DNA from: Mycolicibacterium rufum
Lineage (GTDB): Bacteria > Actinomycetota > Actinomycetes > Mycobacteriales > Mycobacteriaceae
Assembly: GCF_022374875.2 (NCBI RefSeq)
Contig: NZ_CP092427.2
Span: forward strand, 4,216,001-4,280,000
Direction of reading: 5' to 3'
Length of the DNA: 64,000 nucleotides
Shown here piece after piece: positions 7,950 to 15,425 of the stretch (within the stretch, counting starts at the first letter, position 1; each line of letters begins with the position of its first letter). The position numbers and the translations under genes were made by a program. The notes beneath the pieces are model-generated. The model searched no databases and was not told where the DNA came from. It saw only the letters and a program-made list of their open reading frames with translations.

Positions 7950-9581
7950 TCAGTGGATCTCCTCGGCGGCGTTGGCGGTAGTGGTCGTGATGACGATCAA
8001 TGGTGTTGATGTGGTGGTGAATTCGGAGGGATCGCGGGCGAATCGGGTCGCGGATTGGCCGACCGCCCGCGGCAGTGCCGCAGCACCTTTCTCGGTGGAC
8101 CGCTCCAACATGGAGGCGATCTTGGTGACCGAGACGACGTCGAGACCCAGCGACACTGAGCAGGCCTGCTCCACCCGCGCGGCGCCGTAGCGGCGCACCA
8201 GGCCCTGCAGGCGGTAGACGGTGCGCATCCGGGTCCAGGGCAGCGGGTCATCAAGGATGCGCTCGGCGTAGGTCCCGATGTTGGGGCCGTGGGAGGCGCA
8301 CGCGGCGATCAACCGCGCCAGGTCGCGCAGCGCGTAGCCGCACTTGTGCTTGGGCAGATCAGCGGGATCGGTGCTGCGCCCCCCGGCTGGTTGGCGGGGA
8401 TGGACCTTGACCAGAACGCCGCGGTGATGGAACTTCACCAACTCGCTGTCGGCGCGCACGTCCAGTGTGGCGCCGATCCACTGCTCGGGCAGCGAGTACA
8501 GCGCCCTGGCGACCTCGGCGTGGAAGTCGCGATGGACCTTGACCGCTTTGAACACCGGCACGTCGTAGACACTCGGAATCGGCAGCAGTCGGGGCTGCTC
8601 GTCGGCGGTGAACACCTCCAGCGGACGGGCGCAGATGGTGCCGTGCATGCGGGTGCCCGCCGTGTCACGACACCACACCACCGCAGCCTCCTGCGCCTGG
8701 TGCAGGCTGGTGAATGTTTCACCGTCCCAGAAGTTTCGGCGCACGTACTGCACCGCGCGCTCCACCCGCGGCTTGTCCTTCGGCGAGGCCACCCGCGCCG
8801 GGTCGGTGAGGAACCCGGCGTGGCCGGCGTAGTCGAGCCAGCCGTGGGTGAACCGGGGGTTGACCGCATCGGCGGCGGCGATCACCGGCTTCAGGTTGTC
8901 CGGGATCAGCACCGCGAACACGCCGCCGAAGAACTCCCACGCCGCCTCACACCCGGCGATCACCGCGGTCAGGGTCTGCGAGTACGACAACCAGACGAAC
9001 ACGTGCCGGGAGTACACGGCGGTCAAGATCAGCGCGTACACCTTTCGGCGCCGCCCGTCGTCGGCGTCGGTGAGCATCCCCAGGTAGCCGAAGTCGATCT
9101 GGCACTCCACTCCCGGATCACCATCGACCACCCGCACCGTGGTGTCCCTGCGGCCGAAACCGCAACGCTCACCGGCGAATCGGTGCAATGTCCGATACGG
9201 CACCACACAACCCTGCCGCGCCAGCAGGGTGTGGATCTTGGTGACCGTCAACGGCCGCTGGTCGTCGGTGCCGGCCACCCATCTGGTGATCTGCTCCTCG
9301 AAGCCCAGCAGCTGCTCCCACGCCGCACCGTGGCCATCCGGACGCACCGGACGCACCGCCTCGGCGACCGCTCCGATCAAGCCGTCGTCGATCGCGCTGA
9401 CGTCGTCGTCACGGCGCAGTCCCGCCGCTTGGGCGGCCTCGACGTAGCGACGTACCGTCTTGCGGTCCAGGCCGCAATGGGCGGCGATCGTGCGGTAACC
9501 CGGAGCAGGTAACCCCACGACCCCCAGCCACACCCGCAGCACTTCCCTGATCTCGTTCACACTGACCTCCCGAAAAGCCAT
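7950..9581 (-). CDS. istA: IS21-family transposase IstA
   Basis: This DDE transposase has 543 residues from the ATG at 9581 (MAFREVSVNEIREVLRVWL). An upstream start at 9641 would lie close to the terminal repeat and lacks family similarity. The N-terminal helix-turn-helix contains AAHCGLDRKTVRRYVE, and the rve catalytic core includes VECQIDFGYLG and the FAVLIPDNLKPV aspartate motif. It works together with IstB to insert the element. Confidence 0.95.
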   Translation of the reverse strand: MAFREVSVNEIREVLRVWLGVVGLPAPGYRTIAAHCGLDRKTVRRYVEAAQAAGLRRDDDVSAIDDGLIGAVAEAVRPVRPDGHGAAWEQLLGFEEQITRWVAGTDDQRPLTVTKIHTLLARQGCVVPYRTLHRFAGERCGFGRRDTTVRVVDGDPGVECQIDFGYLGMLTDADDGRRRKVYALILTAVYSRHVFVWLSYSQTLTAVIAGCEAAWEFFGGVFAVLIPDNLKPVIAAADAVNPRFTHGWLDYAGHAGFLTDPARVASPKDKPRVERAVQYVRRNFWDGETFTSLHQAQEAAVVWCRDTAGTRMHGTICARPLEVFTADEQPRLLPIPSVYDVPVFKAVKVHRDFHAEVARALYSLPEQWIGATLDVRADSELVKFHHRGVLVKVHPRQPAGGRSTDPADLPKHKCGYALRDLARLIAACASHGPNIGTYAERILDDPLPWTRMRTVYRLQGLVRRYGAARVEQACSVSLGLDVVSVTKIASMLERSTEKGAAALPRAVGQSATRFARDPSEFTTTSTPLIVITTTTANAAEEIH

Positions 9582-9741
9582 GTCCGCCGCCTCCGTGACT
9601 TGAGCCGTCACGGCGATCGAACGAACAAACGAAGAGACCACCGACGCGACGCGCCGGTGGTCCCATAACTGGCAATCCAGGTGGTCCCATCACCCTGGCA
9701 AGAATCAGGTCACCCTGGTCCCATCCTCATGGCAGGCGACA

Positions 9742-9858
9742 GCGGGTTTGGCGCGCTTCCTTGACCTGGCCACGGGCATACAAGGCCGCCCCTGCAGCGA
9801 CGATCACGGTCAAGGCCTGGGATATGGCGGCCACCGCCGTCCAGGTATCGGCAGACAC
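9742..9858 (-). pseudogene. 5' part of the membrane protein gene split by IS21
   Basis: The GTG at 9858 follows AAGGGGG. The 39 residues encoded (VSADTWTAVAAISQALTVIV and onward) form one N-terminal membrane helix and a basic stretch ending QTR. They continue in frame with 7087-6608 after the IS is removed. The start lies 13 bp after the stop of the HNH-like gene, so the two formed one operon. Confidence 0.75.
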
Positions 9859-9871
9859 AGCGCGAACCCCC

Positions 9872-10780
9872 TTACGGATGCTGCGGTTTAGTAAATTGAC
9901 GTCCAGGAGGCAACGTCCCGAGAGACCTCCAGTCGCGCTCTTGGGACATCAGCGTGTATGTGATCCCTGGGCCATACCGCGGTTCCTCCCAGTCGAAATA
10001 AATGCGCTTCTCGATTCCTTCGAGTTCCCAACCCATGTACCTTGGGCGCTGAATGGTCCCGCGTATCGGATTGCCAGGGTTGTTGAAGCGGGGATCGTGC
10101 CTACCGGGGTTGAAGAGTGTGAGGCCGAAACTGACGTGGCTCAAGTCGACAATTGCTCCGCCAAGCCAGGTCTCGTCGTGAAAGATGAACGGTGCACAGC
10201 CCCACCAATCGACGTCGACAGCTTCCTTCCTTTGGAACGGGTCGGACCACAGGTCGTTGTTTGACAGATCGGCTGGAATGCACAGTCCCCAAGTGCTGGG
10301 CCAGGCGGCGCGATCCAGTAGCAGGTCTATTGCTTCCGTGGGGTATCGGACCGTCTTCGCCTGCTGAACCCCGAAATGGTTGGTGGCAGCGTGATTCAAG
10401 AACAATTTTAGGACCCACCGCTGGAAGTCGTCTCCGGAGATAAAGATCTCCTCAGCTGCACCCCACTCGCCGGATCCCGCGTCGTACTGTAAGGCGTTGC
10501 GACGCAGGAATGTCGCGAATTCAAGAGCAGCATCGTCCGCTGGACTCAACGCTGTGTTGTGCTTTTGGCACAGGATGTTCGCTTTAAAGTTCTTCGGTGT
10601 CACTGGATGGCTGACACCTTTACCGGTGCGGTGCTGGACCCTGTGGGCCGGATCGTTATCTTGATACAACTTGATCAGGCCGTGAGACACATAGTGTTCG
10701 CCAGAGATGGTGCTTGAGCATCCACCGCGTGTGTTCGCGTAGCACTTTGGGTGTACAAACTCGTCCGATACGTCGGTCAT
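9872..10780 (-). CDS. HNH-like (zinc-finger nuclease fold) protein, function unknown
   Basis: The product has 302 residues from the ATG at 10780. An upstream extension to 10894 is possible but looks noncoding. The N-terminal third resembles an HNH/treble-clef unit: C13 and C21, SGEHYVSHG (26-34), and NILCQKHNTALS (68-79) with C71, H74 and N75. The remaining 200 residues are rich in Trp and aromatic residues and match nothing I recognise. Such proteins are common in phage and defence islands. Its operon partner, a small membrane protein, is broken by IS21. Nuclease activity is an inference. Confidence 0.55.
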   Translation of the reverse strand: MTDVSDEFVHPKCYANTRGGCSSTISGEHYVSHGLIKLYQDNDPAHRVQHRTGKGVSHPVTPKNFKANILCQKHNTALSPADDAALEFATFLRRNALQYDAGSGEWGAAEEIFISGDDFQRWVLKLFLNHAATNHFGVQQAKTVRYPTEAIDLLLDRAAWPSTWGLCIPADLSNNDLWSDPFQRKEAVDVDWWGCAPFIFHDETWLGGAIVDLSHVSFGLTLFNPGRHDPRFNNPGNPIRGTIQRPRYMGWELEGIEKRIYFDWEEPRYGPGITYTLMSQERDWRSLGTLPPGRQFTKPQHP

Positions 10781-11084
10781 TGTCCTGCCGTTCCCTCGCC
10801 CACTCCCCACAGGCAACCGCAGCAGTCTATCAAACAGGTGTTCGACTGTCGGCGCGCCCTTTTGTGCCTTGCCGCGCTGGGATTGACACGTCAAAAACCA
10901 GATCGTCAGTGTTGCGTCAGCGAGGCGTCAGCGGATACCGCGCGACGCGCGGAACTGCGGCAACGGATGGTGCAGGCGCCAATGGATCGCCGGTGCAGTT
11001 CTTATACGGTCTGAAATGGGCGTTTGTGGTGTCTGATGGATCGCAGTGCGGCATTGCAGCTACTGCTAGGGGATCGGAAGAAGC
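10781..11084. other. 304 bp right end of the island without a gene
   Basis: This holds the upstream region of the HNH-like gene and the phased GCGTCAGCG repeats (10903-10933). No coding frame is credible. Confidence 0.5.
10903..10933 (+). repeat. Three 11-bp-phased repeats near attR (candidate integrase arm sites)
   Basis: TCGTCAGTG (10903), GCGTCAGCG (10914) and GCGTCAGCG (10925) follow each other at exactly 11-bp steps, about 150 bp inside attR. They match the pair near attL in sequence, period and orientation. Binding of integrase or excisionase is inferred from position. Confidence 0.45.
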
Positions 11085-11129
11085 GACTTAAAATCCGCCC
11101 AGTGTCGGTTCGAGTCCGACTGGGGGCAC
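11085..11129 (+). repeat. attR: displaced copy of the tRNA 3' end
   Basis: This repeats 650-694 with one substitution. The acceptor 5' strand and the D arm are absent here (the sequence upstream is unrelated), so this is not a tRNA gene but the right attachment site. Confidence 0.85.
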
Positions 11130-11395
11130 CGTGTTTGCACAGGTAGGCGGTGTTGGTGTGACTTGTGCGCGGTGTCGGAGTGAGTTCGCGTGTGCACTGC
11201 GTGTGCAACCCGGCGGGGGTCAGATAGGTGGCGCTGGCGCACAGCAAACACAGCGGCACCACGTGCGTAGCACTGCCGCTCTGCGCCTGAGCGCCCACCT
11301 CAGCCCATGTGGCGGCCAGTCGTTCGCTGGCACCGAACAGGCCAGATCGGTGTGCCTCATCTAAGACAGGCTGTGGCCGCTGGGATGATGTACCG

Positions 11396-11764
11396 ATGCT
11401 CAACGCCTGGCTCTACGTGCTGATCGCGGTCATCGTCTGGCTCTCCTGCGGAGTCGCGGCGTATCTCGCAGGACCCGAGCGGTACGCAGGACGGCTTTTC
11501 TGGCTGACCTTGGCTTTCATGGGGCCGCTAGGGATCGCGGCGGCGCTGATCATGAAAACGATTGAGGACTTCGCGCAAAGCTCTGCGCCGGATCACCTCA
11601 CGCCAATCAAGCTCGCCGCGCCTCAGTCCAAGACAGCGCCAGCGGCACCGCCTGATAAGCGAAAGATTCGCTGCCCTCATTGCAACGCAGAACTGCTGGT
11701 TGGTAAGACCGCGGCGCGGTTCAAGTGCGTCAAGTGCAACGAAGTCAGCAAGACACCCGACTGA
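11396..11764 (+). CDS. Small membrane protein with C-terminal zinc ribbon
   Basis: The product (122 aa) has two membrane helices (about 4-24 and 33-53), a Pro/Ala linker, and a C-terminal zinc ribbon with two CxxC pairs: IRCPHCNAELL and FKCVKCNEV. The ATG at 11396 was preferred over an in-frame start at 11309 because the hydrophobic helix begins at once. Function unknown; the architecture suggests a membrane-tethered protein or nucleic-acid-binding factor. It lies just beyond attR and ends 10 bp before the IS3 element. Confidence 0.6.
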   Translation: MLNAWLYVLIAVIVWLSCGVAAYLAGPERYAGRLFWLTLAFMGPLGIAAALIMKTIEDFAQSSAPDHLTPIKLAAPQSKTAPAAPPDKRKIRCPHCNAELLVGKTAARFKCVKCNEVSKTPD

Positions 11765-11806
11765 GTTAGCATCCGGGTCTGCTGCACGATCAGGTGACAG
11801 TTTCGG

Positions 11807-12664
11807 TCACGCGGCCTGACTGGCCGGTGTGGTCATGATTGCTTCGAATTCGATCGGGGTCAACCGCCCGAGGCCGGACTGGCGGCGGCGCCGGTGGTAG
11901 GTGCGCTCGATCCAGGTGACGATCGCGATGCGGAGTTGTTCTCGGGTGTCCCAGCGGCGGCGGTCGAGCACGTTCTTCTGCAGCAGGCTAAAGAAGCTCT
12001 CCATGGCGGCGTTGTCACCGGCGGCCCCGACACGGCCCATAGAGCCGACCATCTCGTGGTGATTCAAGGCGTGTACGAATTTCCTTGACCGGAACTGAGA
12101 TCCGCGATCCGAGTGCAGAATGCACCCCGCGACATCTCCGCGTCGGGCTACCGCGCTGTGTAGTGCCCGGATGGCCAGTTGTGACTTCATGCGGGAGTCG
12201 ATGCTGTAGCCGACGATCCGGTTGGAGAACACGTCCTTAATCGCACAGAGGTAGAGCTTGCCCTCACCGGTGCGGTGCTCAGTGATGTCACTGAGCCACA
12301 ACTGATTTGGCCTGTCAGCGGTGAAGTCACGCTCGACAAGATCGTCGTGCACCGGCGGCCCGACTTTGCCGTTTTTGCCGCGCTTCTTACCAAACACGCT
12401 CCACAGTCGGTTCTGCGAACAGATCCGCCAGGCGGTGCGCTCGGCCATCGGCTCCCCGGCATCGCGCGCCTCCTCCACGAGGTAGCGGTAGCCGAACTCC
12501 GGATCGTCTGCGTGCGCGTCGAACAGCGCATTGGCGCGGTAGGCCTCAACGAGTTCGGCATCGGTGATGGGGTCGGCCAGCCAGCGGTAATACGGCTGGC
12601 GGGAGAGCTTGAGTACCCGGCACGTCACCGCGACAGGGATCCCGTCGGCGGCGAGCTCTTTCAC
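11807..12664 (-). CDS. IS3-family transposase OrfB
   Basis: The product (285 aa) is the catalytic half of an IS3 transposase: the HTH_21 region, then the DDE core with LWLSDITEHRTGEGKLYL (first Asp), ILHSDRGSQF (second Asp) and DNAAMESFFSLLQ (Glu). It can start at the GTG at 12664, which overlaps the orfA stop as GTGA. In this family it is often made as an OrfA-OrfB fusion by -1 frameshifting near the AAAAGGG run at the end of orfA. Confidence 0.95.
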   Translation of the reverse strand: MKELAADGIPVAVTCRVLKLSRQPYYRWLADPITDAELVEAYRANALFDAHADDPEFGYRYLVEEARDAGEPMAERTAWRICSQNRLWSVFGKKRGKNGKVGPPVHDDLVERDFTADRPNQLWLSDITEHRTGEGKLYLCAIKDVFSNRIVGYSIDSRMKSQLAIRALHSAVARRGDVAGCILHSDRGSQFRSRKFVHALNHHEMVGSMGRVGAAGDNAAMESFFSLLQKNVLDRRRWDTREQLRIAIVTWIERTYHRRRRQSGLGRLTPIEFEAIMTTPASQAA

Positions 12665-12978
12665 GAGCGGGTAGACCCTTTTCCCGGCAGATTGGCCTGC
12701 GACAGATACGCCGCAGCCCGGCGCAGCACCTCGTTCTCCTGTTCGAGCAGCTTGATCCGCCGCCGCGCTTCGCGCAGCTCACCGGACTCGCTGGCGCTCT
12801 TGCCGGGCTTGGTGCCCTCCTCGATGTTGGCCTGACGGAGCCATTTCTGCAGCGTCATCGGGTGCACCCCGAAATCACTCGCGATCTGCTCGATCGTCAC
12901 ACCGTCATCACGGTTGCGGGCCACGCGCACGACATCGTCGCGGAACTCACGGGGGTAAGGCCTAGGCACAAGGAACAT
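12661..12978 (-). CDS. IS3-family transposase OrfA
   Basis: The product (105 aa) carries a helix-turn-helix (YPREFRDDVVRVARN, then TIEQIASDFGVHPMTLQKWL) and a C-terminal leucine-zipper-like coiled coil (RRRIKLLEQENEVLRRA). It binds the element ends. The ATG at 12978 was used; an extension to 13014 would run toward the terminal repeat. Confidence 0.93.
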   Translation of the reverse strand: MFLVPRPYPREFRDDVVRVARNRDDGVTIEQIASDFGVHPMTLQKWLRQANIEEGTKPGKSASESGELREARRRIKLLEQENEVLRRAAAYLSQANLPGKGSTRS

Positions 12979-13107
12979 CCTTCCAGCCCACCCGTCCCGG
13001 GCAAGCCAACTCAAATGTCACCTATTCGTGCAGCAGACCCTCCCACCCCGTCGCTCGCTCGGCGTGACAGGCGGATGTCTGTCGGTGGCCGCTGGGACGA
13101 TTGGCAG

Positions 13108-14103
13108 ATGCCGATTGAAGTAAGCGGGACAGCCGCCGAAGAAGGCGACGACGACAACCCGATTGTGAACCAACCCGCCGCGCTGCTGATTGCTGACGAC
13201 CCGACCGGCGAGACCGCCGTGCGCTTCACGTGGGCGGTTGATCTGACGCACGAAGACTACGAGCGGTACAGAAAGGCGCTCCACGCCCTGGCCGACATTC
13301 GCGGTTCGAACATGATGGCTTACGTGCACCAGGCTGGGTTAGCGATGGTGCGTGAGCTAGGCGAGGCGTACAAGGCGATATACGAAAACAGAATCTCGCA
13401 CGTGCAAATGGACGACATAGAAGAGTGGTGTGCTCGACTGCGCACGGCCGTTCTCGGCTTGTGTTCGTCAATTCATCATCACCAAGAGCAGAGCTACATC
13501 GAAGTGCGCCGAAAGTTCCCCGACCCGCCACCGATCAACGATGGTAGGAAGAAGAAGGACCAGCCGGTGTCAGCCGAGCACGCCGAGATGCGGCGGGCCT
13601 TTAATGAACTGTACGACAACTGCTTTGGGTATCGTTATCTACACAAGCTACGCAACGCGATGGTGCACTATTCCATGTTCGCGTGCGGTATCGGGGCAGA
13701 GTCGCATCGCCACGAGGGTCAGAATATCCATTGGTTCGAGCTGACTTTGAATCGGTCAATCTTGTTGGAACAGAGAAGCTTTCTCAACGCGACGCTTCGC
13801 CGCGAGCTCAAGGAACTGCCCGAAGACCCAGACCTCGTTTCGCTGATGAATGGTGCGTTTGTCGAGATGATGAAGACGAACAAGCGCGTGGTCGAGATTC
13901 TGCACCCTGACTTCGAAGAGATTTGTGAAACGGTCGTTGAGTTTGACAACCTGTTTGGGGACCAAGCCGGTGTGCGGTGCATCAGTTGCCAGCGCAGCCG
14001 AGAGCTACGCCGCCCGTTCAAGTTCGCGTATCACCCGGTTACGGGTCAGGTCATTCTCACCGCACGCAAGTATGTCGCTGAGCGCCAAGGCGCAGACGGC
14101 TAA
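13108..14103 (+). CDS. Protein with HEPN-like RNxxxH motif, possible defence RNase
   Basis: The product has 331 residues from the ATG at 13108. ATG 13075 in frame is an alternative, while starts before 13040 lie in the IS. It is largely helical. Residues 178-189 read LHKLRNAMVHYS, so R182-N183-x3-H187 fits the catalytic signature of HEPN nucleases, preceded by a helix (FNELYDNCFGYRY) as in that fold. Near the C-terminus a CxxC pair (VRCISCQRS) may bind zinc. HEPN proteins act as RNases in toxin-antitoxin and antiphage systems. No antitoxin partner is evident. The family assignment rests on one motif. Confidence 0.5.
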   Translation: MPIEVSGTAAEEGDDDNPIVNQPAALLIADDPTGETAVRFTWAVDLTHEDYERYRKALHALADIRGSNMMAYVHQAGLAMVRELGEAYKAIYENRISHVQMDDIEEWCARLRTAVLGLCSSIHHHQEQSYIEVRRKFPDPPPINDGRKKKDQPVSAEHAEMRRAFNELYDNCFGYRYLHKLRNAMVHYSMFACGIGAESHRHEGQNIHWFELTLNRSILLEQRSFLNATLRRELKELPEDPDLVSLMNGAFVEMMKTNKRVVEILHPDFEEICETVVEFDNLFGDQAGVRCISCQRSRELRRPFKFAYHPVTGQVILTARKYVAERQGADG

Positions 14104-14533
14104 GTTTCCACAACGCCAGTGACGGTACAGGACGAAGAGGACACGCTCTCGGCCCCGTCAACCGCGTTTACGGGTGGCGGCCGGGGAACAGATTGCGCCA
14201 CGAAGCCGCCGCCCGAGCCTTTTTATTTAGAGACTTATTGGGCCGGCTGGCGTTAGTGACCGGTGCCGCGTTCCGGCCCCATAGGCGGCGTCTTCATGTG
14301 CGGATAGCCGCCGTCAGCGGGGGCCGCGCAACGAGTATGGCGCGGTGTAAGCCGCCGGCCCCAGGACAATTCGTTTGCCCGGTCGTGAATGACCTCGTTT
14401 CGCTCTATTCTCATGGATAGCCAAGCGGCGTGAGGCTCGGCGGGTCCACGTTGCGACGCTCAGAGTCAGCCGAGCGACGATTTACCGGCTGCTGGGCCGA
14501 AGCGGACCGGAACACCACAGGGAAGGCAAGCTG
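14104..14533. other. 430 bp without a convincing gene
   Basis: A short frame (14193-14420) has poor codon bias and no ribosome binding site. AGGGAAGG at the right edge serves the next gene. Nothing else is evident. Confidence 0.4.
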
Positions 14534-14929
14534 ATGTACGGGGTATGGCAGACCGCACGGCACTTCTCCGAGCCGGGGCTTCAACCGTGGGGCGTGTCGG
14601 TGTCGCTGTCGAAACTTGCGGCGTGGGCGGTAGGCAGCGTCCCGAGTTCCGGCCAGAAGCGTCTCTTCTTCGCGAAGCACACCGGACCCGGTAGCAACTG
14701 GGCCGACGAGAACTGGGTGGTCGTCGGCCTGCTCTTCAAGGACGGCATCAGGGTGAACCGGAAAGACCCCGAACGCTACGAAAAGCATCGGCGGGCGGAA
14801 GTGTCGCCGTGGAAGAACGACGGCAGATACCCCGAACCGACGCGAGACGATTGGGAGAGAACGACGGTCAACATCGACGCCGAAGGGGGGCAACCGCATG
14901 ACGGACAACACGCAGAAGAAGGTCATTGA
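14534..14929 (+). CDS. Phage-like hypothetical protein
   Basis: The product (131 aa) starts at an ATG preceded by CAGGGAAGGCAAGCTG, a good ribosome binding site. It is rich in Trp, Lys and Asp. The core KRLFFAKHTGPGSNWADEN, and then WVVVGLLFKDGI, is of the kind seen in small actinophage proteins. No domain or catalytic residues recognised. It is the first of a row of small same-strand genes leading to an integrase fragment. Confidence 0.5.
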   Translation: MYGVWQTARHFSEPGLQPWGVSVSLSKLAAWAVGSVPSSGQKRLFFAKHTGPGSNWADENWVVVGLLFKDGIRVNRKDPERYEKHRRAEVSPWKNDGRYPEPTRDDWERTTVNIDAEGGQPHDGQHAEEGH

Positions 14930-15055
14930 GCGTCTGCCGCACGGCCAGTGGTCGAGTACCCGAGCGGAGCGCGGTTCTGGGAGCCGGATAACCCGAAGTG
15001 TTTCTACGGCGAGGACTGCCCGACGTGCAGCGGCGAAGGCGACGAGGGGCACTGA
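14898..15055 (+). pseudogene. Small CxxC protein, apparently frameshifted
   Basis: The ATG at 14898 follows GAAGGGGGG and gives MTDNTQKKVIERLPHGQW. One lost base near 14949 (TGGTCGAG in place of TGGGTCGAG) throws it out of frame. The adjacent frame continues naturally as VEYPSGARFWEPDNPKC, then DCPTCSGEGDEGH and a stop at 15053. The joined protein of about 52 residues would have a CxxC zinc-ribbon-like end. A sequencing error is possible. Confidence 0.45.
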
Positions 15056-15056
15056 C

Positions 15057-15131
15057 ATGGCCACAGTGAACCGCATGGTGACGAAGAGCTGCACAAACGG
15101 CAAGCTGGTCACAAAGTGCAAAGTCGGATAG
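15057..15131 (+). CDS. 24-residue basic peptide (tentative)
   Basis: The ATG at 15057 starts one base after the previous stop and follows GAGGGG at a good distance. The product MATVNRMVTKSCTNGKLVTK plus four residues is lysine-rich. It may be a real phage-type micro-protein or only a chance frame. Confidence 0.25.
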   Translation: MATVNRMVTKSCTNGKLVTKCKVG

Positions 15132-15140
15132 CGCGAACCG

Positions 15141-15425
15141 ATGCGCGATGAGTGCGGTGTGCAGCGAAAAGGCAGGTATCACAACCGGAGTGAGCGATAC
15201 ACGAACTACGCCGATGCCGTCGCCCGACGCGACGAACTCAACGCGGCCCGCCAGACGACGGGCACGGCTGGCCTGGCTGATCAGCGCAAGGCCGATGAGC
15301 TACCGCTGGGTTACTACGCACAGCAATGGCTGGGCACCCCGAAAATTTGGGTCAGCGGACACGGCAAGCCGCTGAAGTGTGCGACCGCCGACGAGTACGC
15401 CCGCCTTCTGCGCTGCTACGTGTTG
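15141..15425 (+). pseudogene. N-terminal fragment of a tyrosine integrase
   Basis: From the ATG at 15141 the frame gives an arm-binding-type start (GRYHNRSERYTNYADAVARR), then DELNAARQTTGTAGLADQRK and YYAQQWL, the beginning of the SAM-like core-binding domain of actinophage integrases. It ends with TADEYARLLRCYVL. At about 15425 the similarity stops and the DNA becomes the antisense of the DUF385 gene end. The catalytic domain is gone. Confidence 0.7.

Larger units (their letters stand above)
7093..9741. mobile_element. IS21-family insertion sequence with 5-bp target duplication
   Basis: The element is 2649 bp long. Its ends are inverted repeats: TGTCGCTTGCCAGGG from 7093, and on the other strand TGTCGCCTGCCATGA from 9741. 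Further inward, repeated copies of GATGGGACCA are typical of IS21 multiple terminal repeats. The flanking GCGGG occurs at 7088-7092 and 9742-9746. It carries istA and istB on the minus strand and appears intact. Confidence 0.9.
650..11129. mobile_element. Integrative genomic island in the tRNA-Leu(UAA) locus, no intact integrase
   Basis: The island is bounded by the 45-bp att repeats. Inside the ends are phased GCGTCAGCG-like repeats. It carries an excisionase-like gene and an integrase C-terminal relic, but no complete integrase, so it looks non-autonomous or decayed. Cargo: a 35-residue peptide, a frameshifted membrane Ser/Thr kinase, a degraded DUF385 copy, a membrane-anchored protein, and a two-gene HNH-like/membrane-protein operon broken by an IS21 element. 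Base composition is visibly less GC-rich than the flanking chromosome, mainly at 1.2-2.2 kb and 5.3-7.1 kb. Confidence 0.8.
11775..13040. mobile_element. IS3-family insertion sequence with 3-bp target duplication
   Basis: Imperfect inverted repeats of about 25 bp define the ends: GGGTCTGCTGCACGA from 11775, and the same on the minus strand from 13040, each followed two bases later by AGGTGACA. The flanking TCC occurs at 11772-11774 and 13041-13043. The 1266-bp element carries orfA and orfB on the minus strand and looks complete. Confidence 0.85.

Noticed and set aside
8289..9512. 407-codon open frame antisense to istA
   Set aside because: It mirrors a real transposase gene, and the long frame is a high-GC codon-bias artefact. 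Its translation is Arg/Gly/His-rich without motifs.
11085..11129. A second tRNA gene
   Set aside because: Only the 3' part of the tRNA is repeated; the acceptor 5' strand and D arm are missing, so it is attR.
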